A stretch of DNA of 64,000 nucleotides, from positions 62,001 through 126,000 of the forward strand of contig NZ_CP053344.1 of assembly GCF_013113715.1 (NCBI RefSeq), given 5' to 3'. The translations under genes were made by a program, and so were the position numbers. This DNA comes from Herbiconiux sp. SALV-R1. Its GTDB lineage: Bacteria > Actinomycetota > Actinomycetes > Actinomycetales > Microbacteriaceae. The notes beneath the pieces were generated by a model. The model had not been told where the DNA came from, searched no databases, and saw only the letters and a program-made list of their open reading frames with translations. Below, piece by piece: positions 1 through 8,129 of the stretch; the stretch's first letter is position 1; each line of letters starts with the position of its first letter.

Positions 1-1
1 A

Positions 2-379
2 GACCGGATGGCCCTCGGGCTGCCGGTCGACGTGGCGGCGTTCGTGCTCGCCTGCCACTTCGAGCGGGCCGCCGGGGCGGGCCGGGAGGGCGACGGGCCG
101 GCTGTCGGGGACGGGCCGGCGGTCGGTGACGGGACTGCGGTCGTGGACGGGCCGGCTGTCGGCGACGCGCCCACCGTCGGCGACGGGACAGGTCCGGTCG
201 GCGACGGGCCGGCGGCGGGCGCCGAGGCGGTGCGCGCGGCGCACTTCCTCGGCGACCTCGCCGCCGACCCGCACGTCGTGGCCCTCGTCGCCGCCTACGG
301 CGAGGCGATCCGGGCCGACGGCGTGCGAGCGGTCGTGCGCGACGTCAGCTCCGGGCGACGGCAATCTCGTTCGGAGTGA
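2..379 (+). CDS. C-terminal fragment, probable mannitol dehydrogenase/fructuronate reductase family
   Basis: The frame is open from the left edge, so the start lies outside the window; 125 residues are visible. The last part (FLGDLAADPHVVALVAAYGE followed by an alanine/arginine-rich tail) and the beginning (GLPVDVAAFVLA) resemble the C-terminal helical domain of polyol-specific long-chain dehydrogenases such as mannitol dehydrogenase; this is from memory of the family and not a search. Between the two parts sits a Gly/Asp-rich insertion made of seven 18-21 bp repeats. The 3' end overlaps the convergent aztD gene by 35 bp. No catalytic residues are in view, so the assignment is tentative; it could be another alpha-helical C-terminus. 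Confidence 0.4.
   Translation, partial: DRMALGLPVDVAAFVLACHFERAAGAGREGDGPAVGDGPAVGDGTAVVDGPAVGDAPTVGDGTGPVGDGPAAGAEAVRAAHFLGDLAADPHVVALVAAYGEAIRADGVRAVVRDVSSGRRQSRSE
92..220 (+). repeat. Seven in-frame 18-21 bp tandem repeats (GDGPAV type)
   Basis: Degenerate units start at 92, 110, 128, 146, 164, 182 and 203; six are 18 bp and the sixth is 21 bp. Each encodes a variant of Gly-Asp/Asp-Gly-Pro-Ala-Val. All are multiples of three, so the reading frame of the host gene is kept. They sit inside the probable dehydrogenase C-terminus and look like a slippage-expanded flexible loop. Confidence 0.85.
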
Positions 380-1583
380 CCTCGAGCTCGCCGGTGGCGA
401 CCACCTCACCGGTCGTGAGGTCGACGGCGTGGATGCTGTTCGCCGCCGGCTCGGTGACGTAGGCGAGGTCGCCGGCCACGACGATGGCGGGGTGCGCATC
501 CTGCCACTCCGCAGGGCCGGTCCACGGGTCGATCACCGGGAACTCGCGTTCGATCTCGCCGGTCTCGGGGTCGAGCACGTGGATCGCGCCGTCGGTGGCG
601 AGCACGTAGGCGAGATCGCCGGGGCCGCGGGCCACGTCGCGGAAGGTGTACTCCACCCCCTCGGGCAGCTCGACCACCTCGAGGGTGCCCGCAGCGGTGT
701 CGATGAGGGTGACGGCGTGCAGCAGGTAGCCTTCCGCATCCGGGTCGCTCTTGTAGTCGCCCACCACGATCGGGCTGCTCTCGCTCACGTAGGCGTTGCC
801 CGTGCGGCCGTAGGGCTGGTCGGGGGCGTCGAGCTTGAGGATGGCGCCGTCGCGGTAGACCAGCGCGCCGTTCTCGCAGCCGAACACCACGGCCTCGTCG
901 GCGGCGGTGCCTTCGCCGTGCACGCCGGGGCACTGGTCGCTCGTGGCGATCTCGGCGCCCGAGGCGTCGCGCACCACGATGCCGGTGCGGCCCTCGGCGC
1001 CGCCCACCGTGGTGAGGAAGGTGCCGTCTTCGAGCACGACCGAGACACCGTGGTGCGCCTCGACGCCCTCGATGGTCTCGACCTCGGGAAGGGCATCCGC
1101 GTCGGCGAGCTCGGCGGTGTCGAACACCGTGGTGTCGCTGGTGCCGTCGGCGTAGAGGATGGTCTTGCCCGCGTGCCGCACGACGTGACCCGGGGTGTCG
1201 GCAGCGAAGACGAGCTCGGTGAGCTCCGGGTCGCCGTCGGTGCCGGCGGCGGTGTCGAGCACCTGGAAGCCCTCGCTCATCGTCACCATGACGTGCCGCC
1301 CGTCTCCCGCCGGGTTCAGGCGGGTGAACTCCTCGGAGTCGAGGTCGGCGACGGTGTCGAGCGTGGCGCCGTCGAGCACCAGGATGCCGCCCTCGTAGGA
1401 GACGGCGACTCGCGCTTCGGAACCGGATGCGGTGGGCCGGTCTCCGGAGCCGGTCGCGGTGCCTGCGTCGGAGCCGGTCGCGGTGCCGCTTCCGGTGGCG
1501 GGGGCGGAGCAGGCCGCGAGCGCGAGCGCCGCTCCGGTGGCCAGGGCGGCGAGGCCGGCTCGACGTGCCAGGGATGTTCTCAT
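345..1583 (-). CDS. aztD: Zinc metallochaperone AztD, lipoprotein
   Basis: A 412-residue secreted protein with an N-terminal lipoprotein signal (positive stretch, hydrophobic core, lipobox LAACS with Cys near residue 25) and a Thr/Gly/Ser linker, then repeated beta-strand blades (VLDGATLDTVADLD, VLDPETGEIE, AVDLTTGEVVATG) typical of a beta-propeller. The order and wording match AztD, the periplasmic or surface chaperone that hands zinc to the binding protein AztC. It is the last gene of a leftward operon aztB - aztD-like - aztC - aztD, 32 bp after aztC. Expected to be controlled with the operon from the Fur/Zur-type box at 4862-4884. Role is by family and context; no metal site was mapped here. 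Confidence 0.8.
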   Translation of the reverse strand: MRTSLARRAGLAALATGAALALAACSAPATGSGTATGSDAGTATGSGDRPTASGSEARVAVSYEGGILVLDGATLDTVADLDSEEFTRLNPAGDGRHVMVTMSEGFQVLDTAAGTDGDPELTELVFAADTPGHVVRHAGKTILYADGTSDTTVFDTAELADADALPEVETIEGVEAHHGVSVVLEDGTFLTTVGGAEGRTGIVVRDASGAEIATSDQCPGVHGEGTAADEAVVFGCENGALVYRDGAILKLDAPDQPYGRTGNAYVSESSPIVVGDYKSDPDAEGYLLHAVTLIDTAAGTLEVVELPEGVEYTFRDVARGPGDLAYVLATDGAIHVLDPETGEIEREFPVIDPWTGPAEWQDAHPAIVVAGDLAYVTEPAANSIHAVDLTTGEVVATGELEVTPNEIAVARS

Positions 1584-1615
1584 GGTGTGCTTTCTCTCTT
1601 GTGTGGAATGGGCGC

Positions 1616-2572
1616 TCAGGGCGAGAGCCCGGTGGCGATGCGCTCGGTGTTGACGCGCATCATGGTCAGGTAGTCGGGGGCTCCGCCTTCGGCGGAGGTG
1701 AGCGACTCGGTGTAGAGCTCGACCACGTCGACCTCGAGGTCGGCCTCGCCGGCGAGGGCCTGCATCAGCCGATCGGGCGACGACGACTCCGCGAAGATCG
1801 TGCGCACCCCCGTGGTCTCGATCGCCTCGACCAGCTCGGCGAGGTCGGAGGCGGAGGGTGCGGCGAGCGTGGTGCCGCCGGGGATGACCGCTCCGACGAC
1901 CTCGAAGTCGTAGCGGTCGGCGAGGTAGCCGAAGACGTGGTGGTTGGTGACGAGGGCGCGGCGCTCGGCGGGGAGGGCCCCGAAGGCGGCGGTCATCTCG
2001 GCGTCGAGGTCGTGCAGGGCCTCGCGGTAGTCGTCGCTGTGCGCGGCGATCGCCTCGGCGTCGACACCGTCGACGGCGGCGAGCAGGGGCTCGAGGGCGT
2101 CGACCACGTCGAGCATGCGGGCAGGGTCGGTCCAGAAGTGCGGGTCGGGCAGGCCCGCCGCGTCGCGCGTGCTGTAGTCGAGCACGTCGACGGCGTCGCC
2201 GGCGCGGAACACGGGAACACCGCCGGCCTCCGCCCGGTCGAGGTGCTGCTGCAGCCCCTCCTCGAGCCCGAGCCCGTTCGACACCACGAGGGCGGCCGAG
2301 CCGAGCTGCGCGGCCTCCTGCGCCGAGATCTCGAAGGAGTGCGGGTCGGCGTCGGGTTTCATGAGCGTCGTCACCGTGAGCTGCTCACCGGCGAGTTCGG
2401 CCACCACGTCGCCGAGGATGTTCGTCGTCACGACGACGGAGGGGCGGGCGGGGGTGCTCGGGCCGTCGGCGGTCGCGGTGCATCCGGTGAGCAGCAGGGT
2501 GCTCAGGGCGACGACGGCCGCGAGAGCGGCGGGGGCCGGGCGGTATCGGGAACGGGATCGGGATCGGCGCAT
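1616..2572 (-). CDS. aztC: Zinc ABC transporter substrate-binding protein AztC
   Basis: A 318-residue lipoprotein of the cluster A-I metal-binding family. The lipobox is LLTGC. Candidate zinc ligands are visible in their usual places: His in DPHSFEIS, His in PHFWTDP, His in TNHHVFGYLADRY and the acidic residue near ESSSPD. The long His-rich loop of ZnuA is absent, as expected for AztC, which relies on AztD for metal delivery. The ATG at 2572 was chosen because it starts a clean signal peptide and lies only 2 bp after the stop of the upstream AztD-like gene, suggesting translational coupling. The longer open frame upstream is a shadow of that gene. Confidence 0.88.
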   Translation of the reverse strand: MRRSRSRSRYRPAPAALAAVVALSTLLLTGCTATADGPSTPARPSVVVTTNILGDVVAELAGEQLTVTTLMKPDADPHSFEISAQEAAQLGSAALVVSNGLGLEEGLQQHLDRAEAGGVPVFRAGDAVDVLDYSTRDAAGLPDPHFWTDPARMLDVVDALEPLLAAVDGVDAEAIAAHSDDYREALHDLDAEMTAAFGALPAERRALVTNHHVFGYLADRYDFEVVGAVIPGGTTLAAPSASDLAELVEAIETTGVRTIFAESSSPDRLMQALAGEADLEVDVVELYTESLTSAEGGAPDYLTMMRVNTERIATGLSP

Positions 2573-2574
2573 GC

Positions 2575-3918
2575 TCAGCGTCCTGTCTCGGCCGCGAAGG
2601 CCGGTTCGGTGGAGGTCGGGAAGCTGCGGGCGATTCGGGCGTCGTCGGCGAAGTCGATCTCCCAGAGCATCAGCTCGCTCGGTCCGCTGAGGTAGGCCCG
2701 TTGCTGGTCGGCGACGAGACGCGGGGTCTCGCCGGCCGCGAGCGAGCCGGCGACGAGCGGTTCGGTCTGGGCGAGGAGCGAGCCGTCGGTGCCGTCGATC
2801 ACGAGCATCCGGCCGTCGGTGGAGAGTGCCAGCACGTGCTCCTCCTCGTCGTCGACAGCGGTGACCGCAGCGAGAGAGGTGGGGGCGGGCAGCAGCGACC
2901 ACGATCGTGCGCGGGTGTCGAGCATCCAGATGCCGTCGGAGCCCGCGAGCCCCGCCACGGTGGGGCGGCCCTCCCGGTTGTCGAACGAGGTGGCCGCCGG
3001 GGCGGTGCTCCCGGTGGGGTAGGGGATGCGCTCGAGCACGAGCTCGTCGTCGGCGACAGTGGCGAGGAGGGCGCCGTCGGCGCACCCGATCACGGCGCCG
3101 ACGCGGGTGGTGATGGTGCCGGCGGCGTGAGGGCACGGCTCGGCGAGGCCGGTCGCCTCGCCCTCGGTGGTGTAGGCGGTGACGGTGTCGGCGGGAACGG
3201 CGGATGCGGTGGCCGGGTCTGGCGGGGAGGCCGGGCCCGGTTCGGTCACGAGGGCGTAGGAACCGAGGGGGACGACCATTCCCGCGTGGGGTGTGGTGCG
3301 CATCCGGAACCGCTCGGCGATCTCGCCGCGCGAGAGTGCGGCGGTGTCGAGGAGGACGGCCTCGCCCGACTCGGGGAAGAAGAGGCCGGTGCCGCCGCTG
3401 GTGGAGAGGTTCGTGGTGGCGACGGTCGCGGTGCCTGTGCCTGTGCCTCCAGTGCCCGTGCCGGCGACCGTGCCGAGGAGGCGGGGCTCGGCGCGGTAGT
3501 AGTGGAAGTGGTCGATGTGGTCCCAGGTCCAGACGCCGCTGTCGACGATCTCGACGCCGTCATCGGTGGCGGCGAAGAGGTAGCGGCCGTCGGTGGTGAG
3601 GGCGTGCGGCTCGCCGGTGCGACCGATCGTGGTGACGCTCTCGTCGAGAAGGTCGAGGTGGGTGACGGTGCCGGAGCGGTCGATGGTGGTGAGTGCGAGC
3701 TGGGGTTCGGCGACCTCGGCGGCTCCGGCGACGGCTCCGTGCCCGTCGCCGTCGCCGGAGCCCGTCGCGGGAGCGGGTGCAGCGGTGGCGGGGGACGACT
3801 CGCTGCCCGCCCCGGCACCATCACGCGGGCCGGCGGTCGGCGCGGAGGAGCAGGCCGTGAGGCCGAGGGTGAGGGTGAGGGCCGTCGTCAGGAGGAGTGC
3901 TGCGGGGCGGTGGTGCAC
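2575..3918 (-). CDS. Second AztD-like beta-propeller lipoprotein in the zinc operon
   Basis: A 447-residue lipoprotein starting with GTG at 3918 (AAAGG about five bases upstream); signal peptide ends in LTACS. After a Gly/Ser/Ala-rich linker it has propeller-like blades and an aromatic and histidine-rich patch (DHIDHFHYYRAEPRLLG) about 120 residues in that could bind metal. It resembles AztD in architecture but is clearly diverged from the neighbour at 345-1583. It lies between aztB and aztC, with a 2-bp gap to aztC, so it is very probably made with the importer. I infer a second zinc chaperone or a partner for another metal; its exact function is unknown. Confidence 0.7.
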   Translation of the reverse strand: MHHRPAALLLTTALTLTLGLTACSSAPTAGPRDGAGAGSESSPATAAPAPATGSGDGDGHGAVAGAAEVAEPQLALTTIDRSGTVTHLDLLDESVTTIGRTGEPHALTTDGRYLFAATDDGVEIVDSGVWTWDHIDHFHYYRAEPRLLGTVAGTGTGGTGTGTATVATTNLSTSGGTGLFFPESGEAVLLDTAALSRGEIAERFRMRTTPHAGMVVPLGSYALVTEPGPASPPDPATASAVPADTVTAYTTEGEATGLAEPCPHAAGTITTRVGAVIGCADGALLATVADDELVLERIPYPTGSTAPAATSFDNREGRPTVAGLAGSDGIWMLDTRARSWSLLPAPTSLAAVTAVDDEEEHVLALSTDGRMLVIDGTDGSLLAQTEPLVAGSLAAGETPRLVADQQRAYLSGPSELMLWEIDFADDARIARSFPTSTEPAFAAETGR

Positions 3919-4019
3919 GGGGGCCTTTCGTGGGTGGGTTCGTGATGCTGGGGCTTGGTGTGGTGGTGGGGTGTGGTGGGGTCTGGCCGAAGATGCGTGA
4001 CGACTTGGCGGCGGCGGGG

Positions 4020-4859
4020 TCAGGTGCGGGGCACGCGCGACCGCGCCGCCCACGACAGGGCGGCGATGACGATGGCCGAGAGGGCGACCGAGGCTCCTGC
4101 CGCCGTCGCGGCGTGCCAGGAGATGAGGAGGCCCGTGAAGACGGCGACGGTGCCGAGGGCTGCGGCGAGCAGCATCCGTGTGGCGATGCGGGTGGTCCAG
4201 TGCCCGGCGGCGACCGCGGGCGCGAGGAGGAGGCCGACGACGAGGAGGGAGCCGACCGCCTGGTAGGAGGCGACGACGGCGAGTGTGACCAGCCCGACGA
4301 GCACCGCCTGCGCGAGCCGGGGGGCGAGGCCGAGCACGGCAGCGATGCGCGGGTCGAGCGCGAGTGCCACCAGGGGCCGATGGAAGAGCCAGGCGGCGGC
4401 CACCCCGATGGTCGCGGCGATCGCGAGCATGAGCAGGTCGCCGTGGTCGATGGCGAGGATGTCGCCGAACAGGATGGAGGTGGCGTCGGTGGCGAAGCTG
4501 CCGGAGTGCGAGATGACGATCACGCCGAGGGCCAGCATCGACACGAAGAGCAGGCCGATGCTGGTGTCGTAGCTCAGCCGCCCGCGTCGCTGGAGGGCGC
4601 CGATGCCGAGGCTCATCGCCACGGCGCTCACCGCGCCGCCGGCGAGGGCGGGCAGCCCGAGCAGTGTGGCCGCCGCGACGCCGGGCAGCATGCCGTGGGC
4701 GAGGGCCTCGCCGAGGAAGGCCATGCCGCGGATGACCACCCAGGTCCCCACCACCCCGCACAGCACGGCGACGAGGCTGCCGCCGGCCAGGGCGCGCTGG
4801 AGGAAGTCCAGCGCGAACGGGTCGAGGGCGGAGGCGAGGAGGTGCATGGGTGTCGACAC
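4020..4859 (-). CDS. aztB: Zinc ABC transporter permease AztB
   Basis: A 279-residue integral membrane protein with about eight hydrophobic segments, of the ABC-3 (ZnuB/MntB) permease family; the early motif WVVIRGMAFLGEALAHGMLPG is typical. It should form the channel with the AztA ATPase. Two starts are possible: GTG at 4859 and ATG at 4847. GTG is preferred because a CATTAT box on the minus strand (4870-4865) lies five bases away and neither start has a Shine-Dalgarno sequence, so a leaderless message is likely. About 100 bp without visible signals separate it from the AztD-like gene. First gene of the leftward azt operon. Confidence 0.85.
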   Translation of the reverse strand: MSTPMHLLASALDPFALDFLQRALAGGSLVAVLCGVVGTWVVIRGMAFLGEALAHGMLPGVAAATLLGLPALAGGAVSAVAMSLGIGALQRRGRLSYDTSIGLLFVSMLALGVIVISHSGSFATDATSILFGDILAIDHGDLLMLAIAATIGVAAAWLFHRPLVALALDPRIAAVLGLAPRLAQAVLVGLVTLAVVASYQAVGSLLVVGLLLAPAVAAGHWTTRIATRMLLAAALGTVAVFTGLLISWHAATAAGASVALSAIVIAALSWAARSRVPRT

Positions 4860-4861
4860 TA

Positions 4862-4884
4862 TTGATAATGAGAACGATTATCAA
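4862..4884. promoter_or_regulatory. Fur/Zur-family operator in the divergent azt promoter
   Basis: Perfect 8-bp arms TTGATAAT and ATTATCAA flank seven bases. The core 4864-4882, GATAATGAGAACGATTATC, matches the classic 19-bp Fur-type box at 16 of 19 positions. It occupies the 43-bp gap between aztB and aztA and overlaps the likely core promoters of both, so a bound repressor should shut off both directions. Given the zinc importer on each side, Zur is the likely regulator; the regulator gene is not in the window. Confidence 0.8.
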
Positions 4885-4890
4885 ATGGGA

Positions 4891-4896
4891 TAAGCT
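4891..4896 (+). promoter_or_regulatory. -10 box TAAGCT of aztA, leaderless type
   Basis: TAAGCT ends exactly six bases before the aztA ATG at 4903. Transcription would begin at or next to the start codon. There is no Shine-Dalgarno sequence in this gap. Confidence 0.55.
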
Positions 4897-4902
4897 GGCG
4901 GC

Positions 4903-5595
4903 ATGTCGCCCTCGCTGCACCCTGCGTCGGATGGTCCGTCCTCCGGCTCGGTCGCTTCGCCCGTCGTGCCCGAGCTGCTCGTCTCGCTGCGGGCGGCGCG
5001 GGTCGACCTCGGCGGTCGCACGGTGCTGCATCCTGTCGACATGGAGGTGCGGCGGGGTGAGATCGTCGTGATCGCCGGCGCGAACGGGGCCGGCAAGACG
5101 ACCCTGCTGGAGGTCGTGGCGGGCGTGCGGCCGGTGACGTCCGGCAGCCGCGCGGTCGCCGGGTCGGCGGCGTTCGTTCCCCAGCGCGCGGCGGTCCCCG
5201 ACGACCTGCCCGTCACGGTGCGCGACGTGGTGTCGGTCGGTGCATGGGGGAGGGCGGGTCTGGGGAAGCCGCTCGGCCGTGCCGCGCGGGAGGGGATCGC
5301 CGACGGCTTGCGGCGCCTGCACATCACCTCGCTGGCGCGGCGCCCGTACGCGCGTCTCTCCGGAGGGCAGCGTCAGCGGGCGCTCCTCGCGCAGGCCGTG
5401 GCACGGGGTGCCGACCTGCTCCTGCTCGACGAGCCGACGACCGGCCTCGACGACGAGAGCTCCGCCCGCATCCTCGCCGTTCTGCACGAAGAGGCCGCCC
5501 GCGGCGCGGGAGTGCTCTGCGTCTCACACGACCCCGCCGTCATCGCCGCCGCCGACCGCGTACTCCGACTCGAGGACGGGCAGCTCGCGCCGTGA
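4903..5595 (+). CDS. aztA: Zinc ABC transporter ATP-binding protein AztA
   Basis: A 230-residue ABC ATPase with Walker A GANGAGKTT, signature LSGGQRQRA, Walker B LLLLDEPTTGLD and switch His in VSHDP. It should drive zinc import through AztB. It is transcribed away from the rest of the azt genes but shares the Fur/Zur-type box, giving joint control of both transcripts. The start follows a TAAGCT box by six bases with no ribosome binding site, so the message is probably leaderless. The N-terminus carries about 25 residues rich in Ser/Pro before the first strand, a little longer than usual. Confidence 0.88.
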   Translation: MSPSLHPASDGPSSGSVASPVVPELLVSLRAARVDLGGRTVLHPVDMEVRRGEIVVIAGANGAGKTTLLEVVAGVRPVTSGSRAVAGSAAFVPQRAAVPDDLPVTVRDVVSVGAWGRAGLGKPLGRAAREGIADGLRRLHITSLARRPYARLSGGQRQRALLAQAVARGADLLLLDEPTTGLDDESSARILAVLHEEAARGAGVLCVSHDPAVIAAADRVLRLEDGQLAP

Positions 5596-5653
5596 CGCCT
5601 CGCCGCCGAGTAGCCCGCGGCACCCGCACCGAGGCGCCGCGCCGCGCGCTGGC

Positions 5654-6364
5654 CTACTCGGGGTCGTTGCGGTGGAGGGCGCGGCGGACGCGTTCGACGA
5701 CGGTGGTGGCGGGGGGCTCGTTGTAGGCGCCGGCGAGTTCCTGGCCCGACATGCTGCCGATGGCGGCCATGACGTCGTCGGTGAGGCGACGGCGGGCCCG
5801 GGCTGAACCCGCCTCGCCGTACGGGGCGGGGTCGATGGGCTCGCCGAACTGCACGGTGACGGGGCGGATGCGCGGCACGGTCGCGTCGACCGGCAACAGC
5901 TCCTGGGTTCCGGTGAGGGCGACCGGCACGATCGGGCTCCCGGTGGTGAGGGCGAGCCACGCCACCCCGGTGCGCCCCTTGTAGAGGCGGCCGTCGCGCG
6001 AGCGCGTGCCCTCGGGGTAGATCGCGAAGGCCCCGCTGGCCTCGAGCACCTCGCGGCCGCGATCGAGCGAGTCTTGCGCGGCGGTCGTGCTCGAGCGGTC
6101 GACGGGGATGGCGCCGATCGACTCGAAGAAGAGCTTCGACGCGCGGCCCTTGGCGCCGGTGCCGGTGAAGTACTCCGACTTCGCGAGAAACCTCACGTCG
6201 CGCGGCGCGAGGAGGGTGATCGCGACGCTGTCCATGAAGCTCAGGTGGTTGCTCGCGAACAGCACCGGCCCCGTCAATGGAACGGATGCTCGGCCCAGGA
6301 CGGTAGGCCGGAAGACGACTTTCGAGACGGGCCGAACAAGACCGCGCGCCACCGTCTTGAACAT
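5654..6364 (-). CDS. 1-acyl-sn-glycerol-3-phosphate acyltransferase (PlsC family)
   Basis: A 236-residue membrane-associated acyltransferase. The catalytic block is NHLSFMD (His-x4-Asp) and the substrate-binding block is YPEGTRSRDG, in the order and spacing of the PlsC family. It would place the second acyl chain on lysophosphatidic acid during phospholipid synthesis, though related members modify other lipids. The ATG at 6364 gives the usual length and is preceded by GAGG about eight bases upstream; the longer open frame upstream has no family homology. It stands alone, convergent with aztA and divergent from the DUF3105 gene. Confidence 0.85.
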   Translation of the reverse strand: MFKTVARGLVRPVSKVVFRPTVLGRASVPLTGPVLFASNHLSFMDSVAITLLAPRDVRFLAKSEYFTGTGAKGRASKLFFESIGAIPVDRSSTTAAQDSLDRGREVLEASGAFAIYPEGTRSRDGRLYKGRTGVAWLALTTGSPIVPVALTGTQELLPVDATVPRIRPVTVQFGEPIDPAPYGEAGSARARRRLTDDVMAAIGSMSGQELAGAYNEPPATTVVERVRRALHRNDPE

Positions 6365-6509
6365 CCACCGATCCTCACACGCCGAATATGCCGACGAGGC
6401 TATGCGAAACCTTCCCTGCAAACACAGAGATTTGCCAGGCATCCTGTCAATAGTTGTCGCGTCAACTCCCTTGTCGACCCGCTCAGCACCTTTCCTGCAC
6501 TCCACCGAA

Positions 6510-7220
6510 ATGAGAACCGTGCCGTCCCGTCCCGACTCCTCTTCGCCCGTGCCCCCGAAGGCGAAAGACCAGGCCAAGAAGCTCACCGTCAAGCAGGAGC
6601 GCGACGCGCGCCGTGCCGAGAAGGTGCAGGCCATGCTCGCGCAGCAGAAGCGCCAGCAGCGCAACCGCCGCATCGGCTGGATCGCCGGGCTCGGCGCCGG
6701 AGTGGTCGCCGTGGGTCTCATCGTCGCCTTCGTGGTCTCGAGCGCGACACCGAAGGTCGACCCCGCGTCGATCTCCATCGGCGAGCTCAAGACCTACCCG
6801 GGCCTCACCGCCAACCACGTCACGACCACGGTCGACTACGAGATGACGCCCCCGGCGGGCGGCGACCACAACGCCGTGTGGCTGAACTGCGGCGTCTACG
6901 ACCAGCCGGTGCCGAACGAGAACGCCGTGCACGCCCTCGAGCACGGCGCCGTCTGGGTGACCTACGACCCCGCCCTGGTCGACGACGCCGGCGTGCAGAC
7001 CCTCCGCGACGAGCTCCCCAGCACGTACATCGTGCTCTCGCCGTTCGAGAACCTCGGGGCCCCTGTCGTGGCCTCCGCGTGGGGCAACCAGGTCTTCCTC
7101 GAGGGTGTCGACGACACGCGCCTCACCGACTTCGTGCAGAAGTTCTGGCGCTCCAACGACGCCCCCGAGCCCGGCGCTGCCTGCACCGGCGGCCTGAACG
7201 CCGACGGCAAGGTGGCCTGA
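6510..7220 (+). CDS. DUF3105 membrane protein
   Basis: A 236-residue protein with a cytoplasmic charged N-terminus (KLTVKQERDARRAEK), one transmembrane segment near residues 55-77 (IGWIAGLGAGVVAVGLIVAF) and an outside domain with HNAVWLNCGVYDQPV and HALEHGAVWVTYDP, the hallmark of DUF3105. The His and Cys residues in these motifs suggest a metal or thiol role, but no function is established. Start chosen at 6510; a GTG at 6519 is an alternative and neither has a convincing ribosome binding site. The DUF305 gene follows after 4 bp, so the two are almost surely co-expressed. Confidence 0.8.
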   Translation: MRTVPSRPDSSSPVPPKAKDQAKKLTVKQERDARRAEKVQAMLAQQKRQQRNRRIGWIAGLGAGVVAVGLIVAFVVSSATPKVDPASISIGELKTYPGLTANHVTTTVDYEMTPPAGGDHNAVWLNCGVYDQPVPNENAVHALEHGAVWVTYDPALVDDAGVQTLRDELPSTYIVLSPFENLGAPVVASAWGNQVFLEGVDDTRLTDFVQKFWRSNDAPEPGAACTGGLNADGKVA

Positions 7221-7224
7221 CCCG

Positions 7225-7962
7225 GTGACGTCGGAGGAACCCCGGGCGACCGAGGAGACACGCGCCGCGGAGTCCACCCCGGCGCGCCCCGTCGAGCCCG
7301 CCGCGCCGGGCCCCTCGCGCGGCCGCCTCACCCTCGCGGCGATCGTGGCGGCAGCGGTCGTGGCCCTCGTCGCGTTCTCGGCCGGCTGGCTTGCCGCCCC
7401 GCGCATCCAGACCCCCTCCGACACGAGCGTGGAGGCTGGCTTCGCCCGCGACATGCAGGAGCACCACAACCAGGCTGTCGACATGGCCATGATCGTGCGC
7501 GAGCAGACCGACGACCCGGATGTGCGCCAGCTCGCCTACGACATCGCCACCTCGCAGGCGAACCAGTCGGGCCAGATGTACGCGTGGCTGAACCTCTGGG
7601 GCCTGCCCCAGGCGGCCTCGCAGCCGTCGATGACGTGGATGCTGCAGCCGGTGATCGACGGATCCGACGGCGGCCACGCCCACACCTCCGCCTCGGGCGC
7701 CGGCGACATGGTGCCCGGCGAGCCGATGCCCGGGATGGCCACGGCCGACGACCTCGAGCGGCTGTCGCAGCTGCAGGGCGTCGAGGCCGAGAAGCTCTTC
7801 CTGCAACTCATGATCGCGCACCACCAGGGCGGGGTGGAGATGGCCGAGGCCGTCGAGGCCCGCAGCAGCAACCCGCTCGTGCTCGCCCTGGCGAAGTCGA
7901 TCGTGTTCGCCCAGTCGGGCGAGATCGACTACATGAACGAGCTGCTGGCCGCCCGGCAGTAG
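7225..7962 (+). CDS. DUF305 membrane-anchored protein
   Basis: A 245-residue protein starting with GTG 4 bp after the DUF3105 stop. It has a short cytoplasmic tail, one transmembrane segment (about residues 33-54) and an extracytoplasmic helical domain with the paired DUF305 motifs DMQEHHNQAVDMAM and LMIAHHQGGVEMAEA. The His and Met pairs are reminiscent of copper-binding DUF305 members such as CopM. The middle contains a His/Met-rich loop (GGHAHTSASGAGDMVPGEPM). With the DUF3105 partner it forms a two-gene unit; a role in metal handling at the cell surface is inference. Confidence 0.82.
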   Translation: MTSEEPRATEETRAAESTPARPVEPAAPGPSRGRLTLAAIVAAAVVALVAFSAGWLAAPRIQTPSDTSVEAGFARDMQEHHNQAVDMAMIVREQTDDPDVRQLAYDIATSQANQSGQMYAWLNLWGLPQAASQPSMTWMLQPVIDGSDGGHAHTSASGAGDMVPGEPMPGMATADDLERLSQLQGVEAEKLFLQLMIAHHQGGVEMAEAVEARSSNPLVLALAKSIVFAQSGEIDYMNELLAARQ

Positions 7963-7996
7963 CGGATCGTTGTGGGCCTCCTCTCGAACGGATGCC

Positions 7997-8025
7997 CGGC
8001 GACTGTCGGGTCTCTACAGTCGCCG
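7997..8025. terminator. Hairpin after the DUF305 gene
   Basis: A 10-bp perfect stem, arms 7997-8006 and 8016-8025, with a 9-base loop, lies 35 bp after the DUF305 stop. The flanking GGATGC and GCATCC can extend it with a bulge. There is no T run, so it could be a terminator helped by Rho, or a leader structure for the acyl-CoA oxidase message. Confidence 0.4.
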
Positions 8026-8129
8026 TTCGCGCGCATCCGCTGGCCTTTGTAGGCCGCTCACCGCGTGTTTCCGCCCGGGCAGACCCCTTCGTAGCGTTGA
8101 ATCAGACGCTTTTGACGAAGAGGATCACC

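Noticed and set aside
2575-5487. A 970-residue open frame on the minus strand
   Set aside because: Only the C-terminal 447 residues make a real lipoprotein; the rest is arginine/proline-rich shadow of aztB and aztA in another frame.
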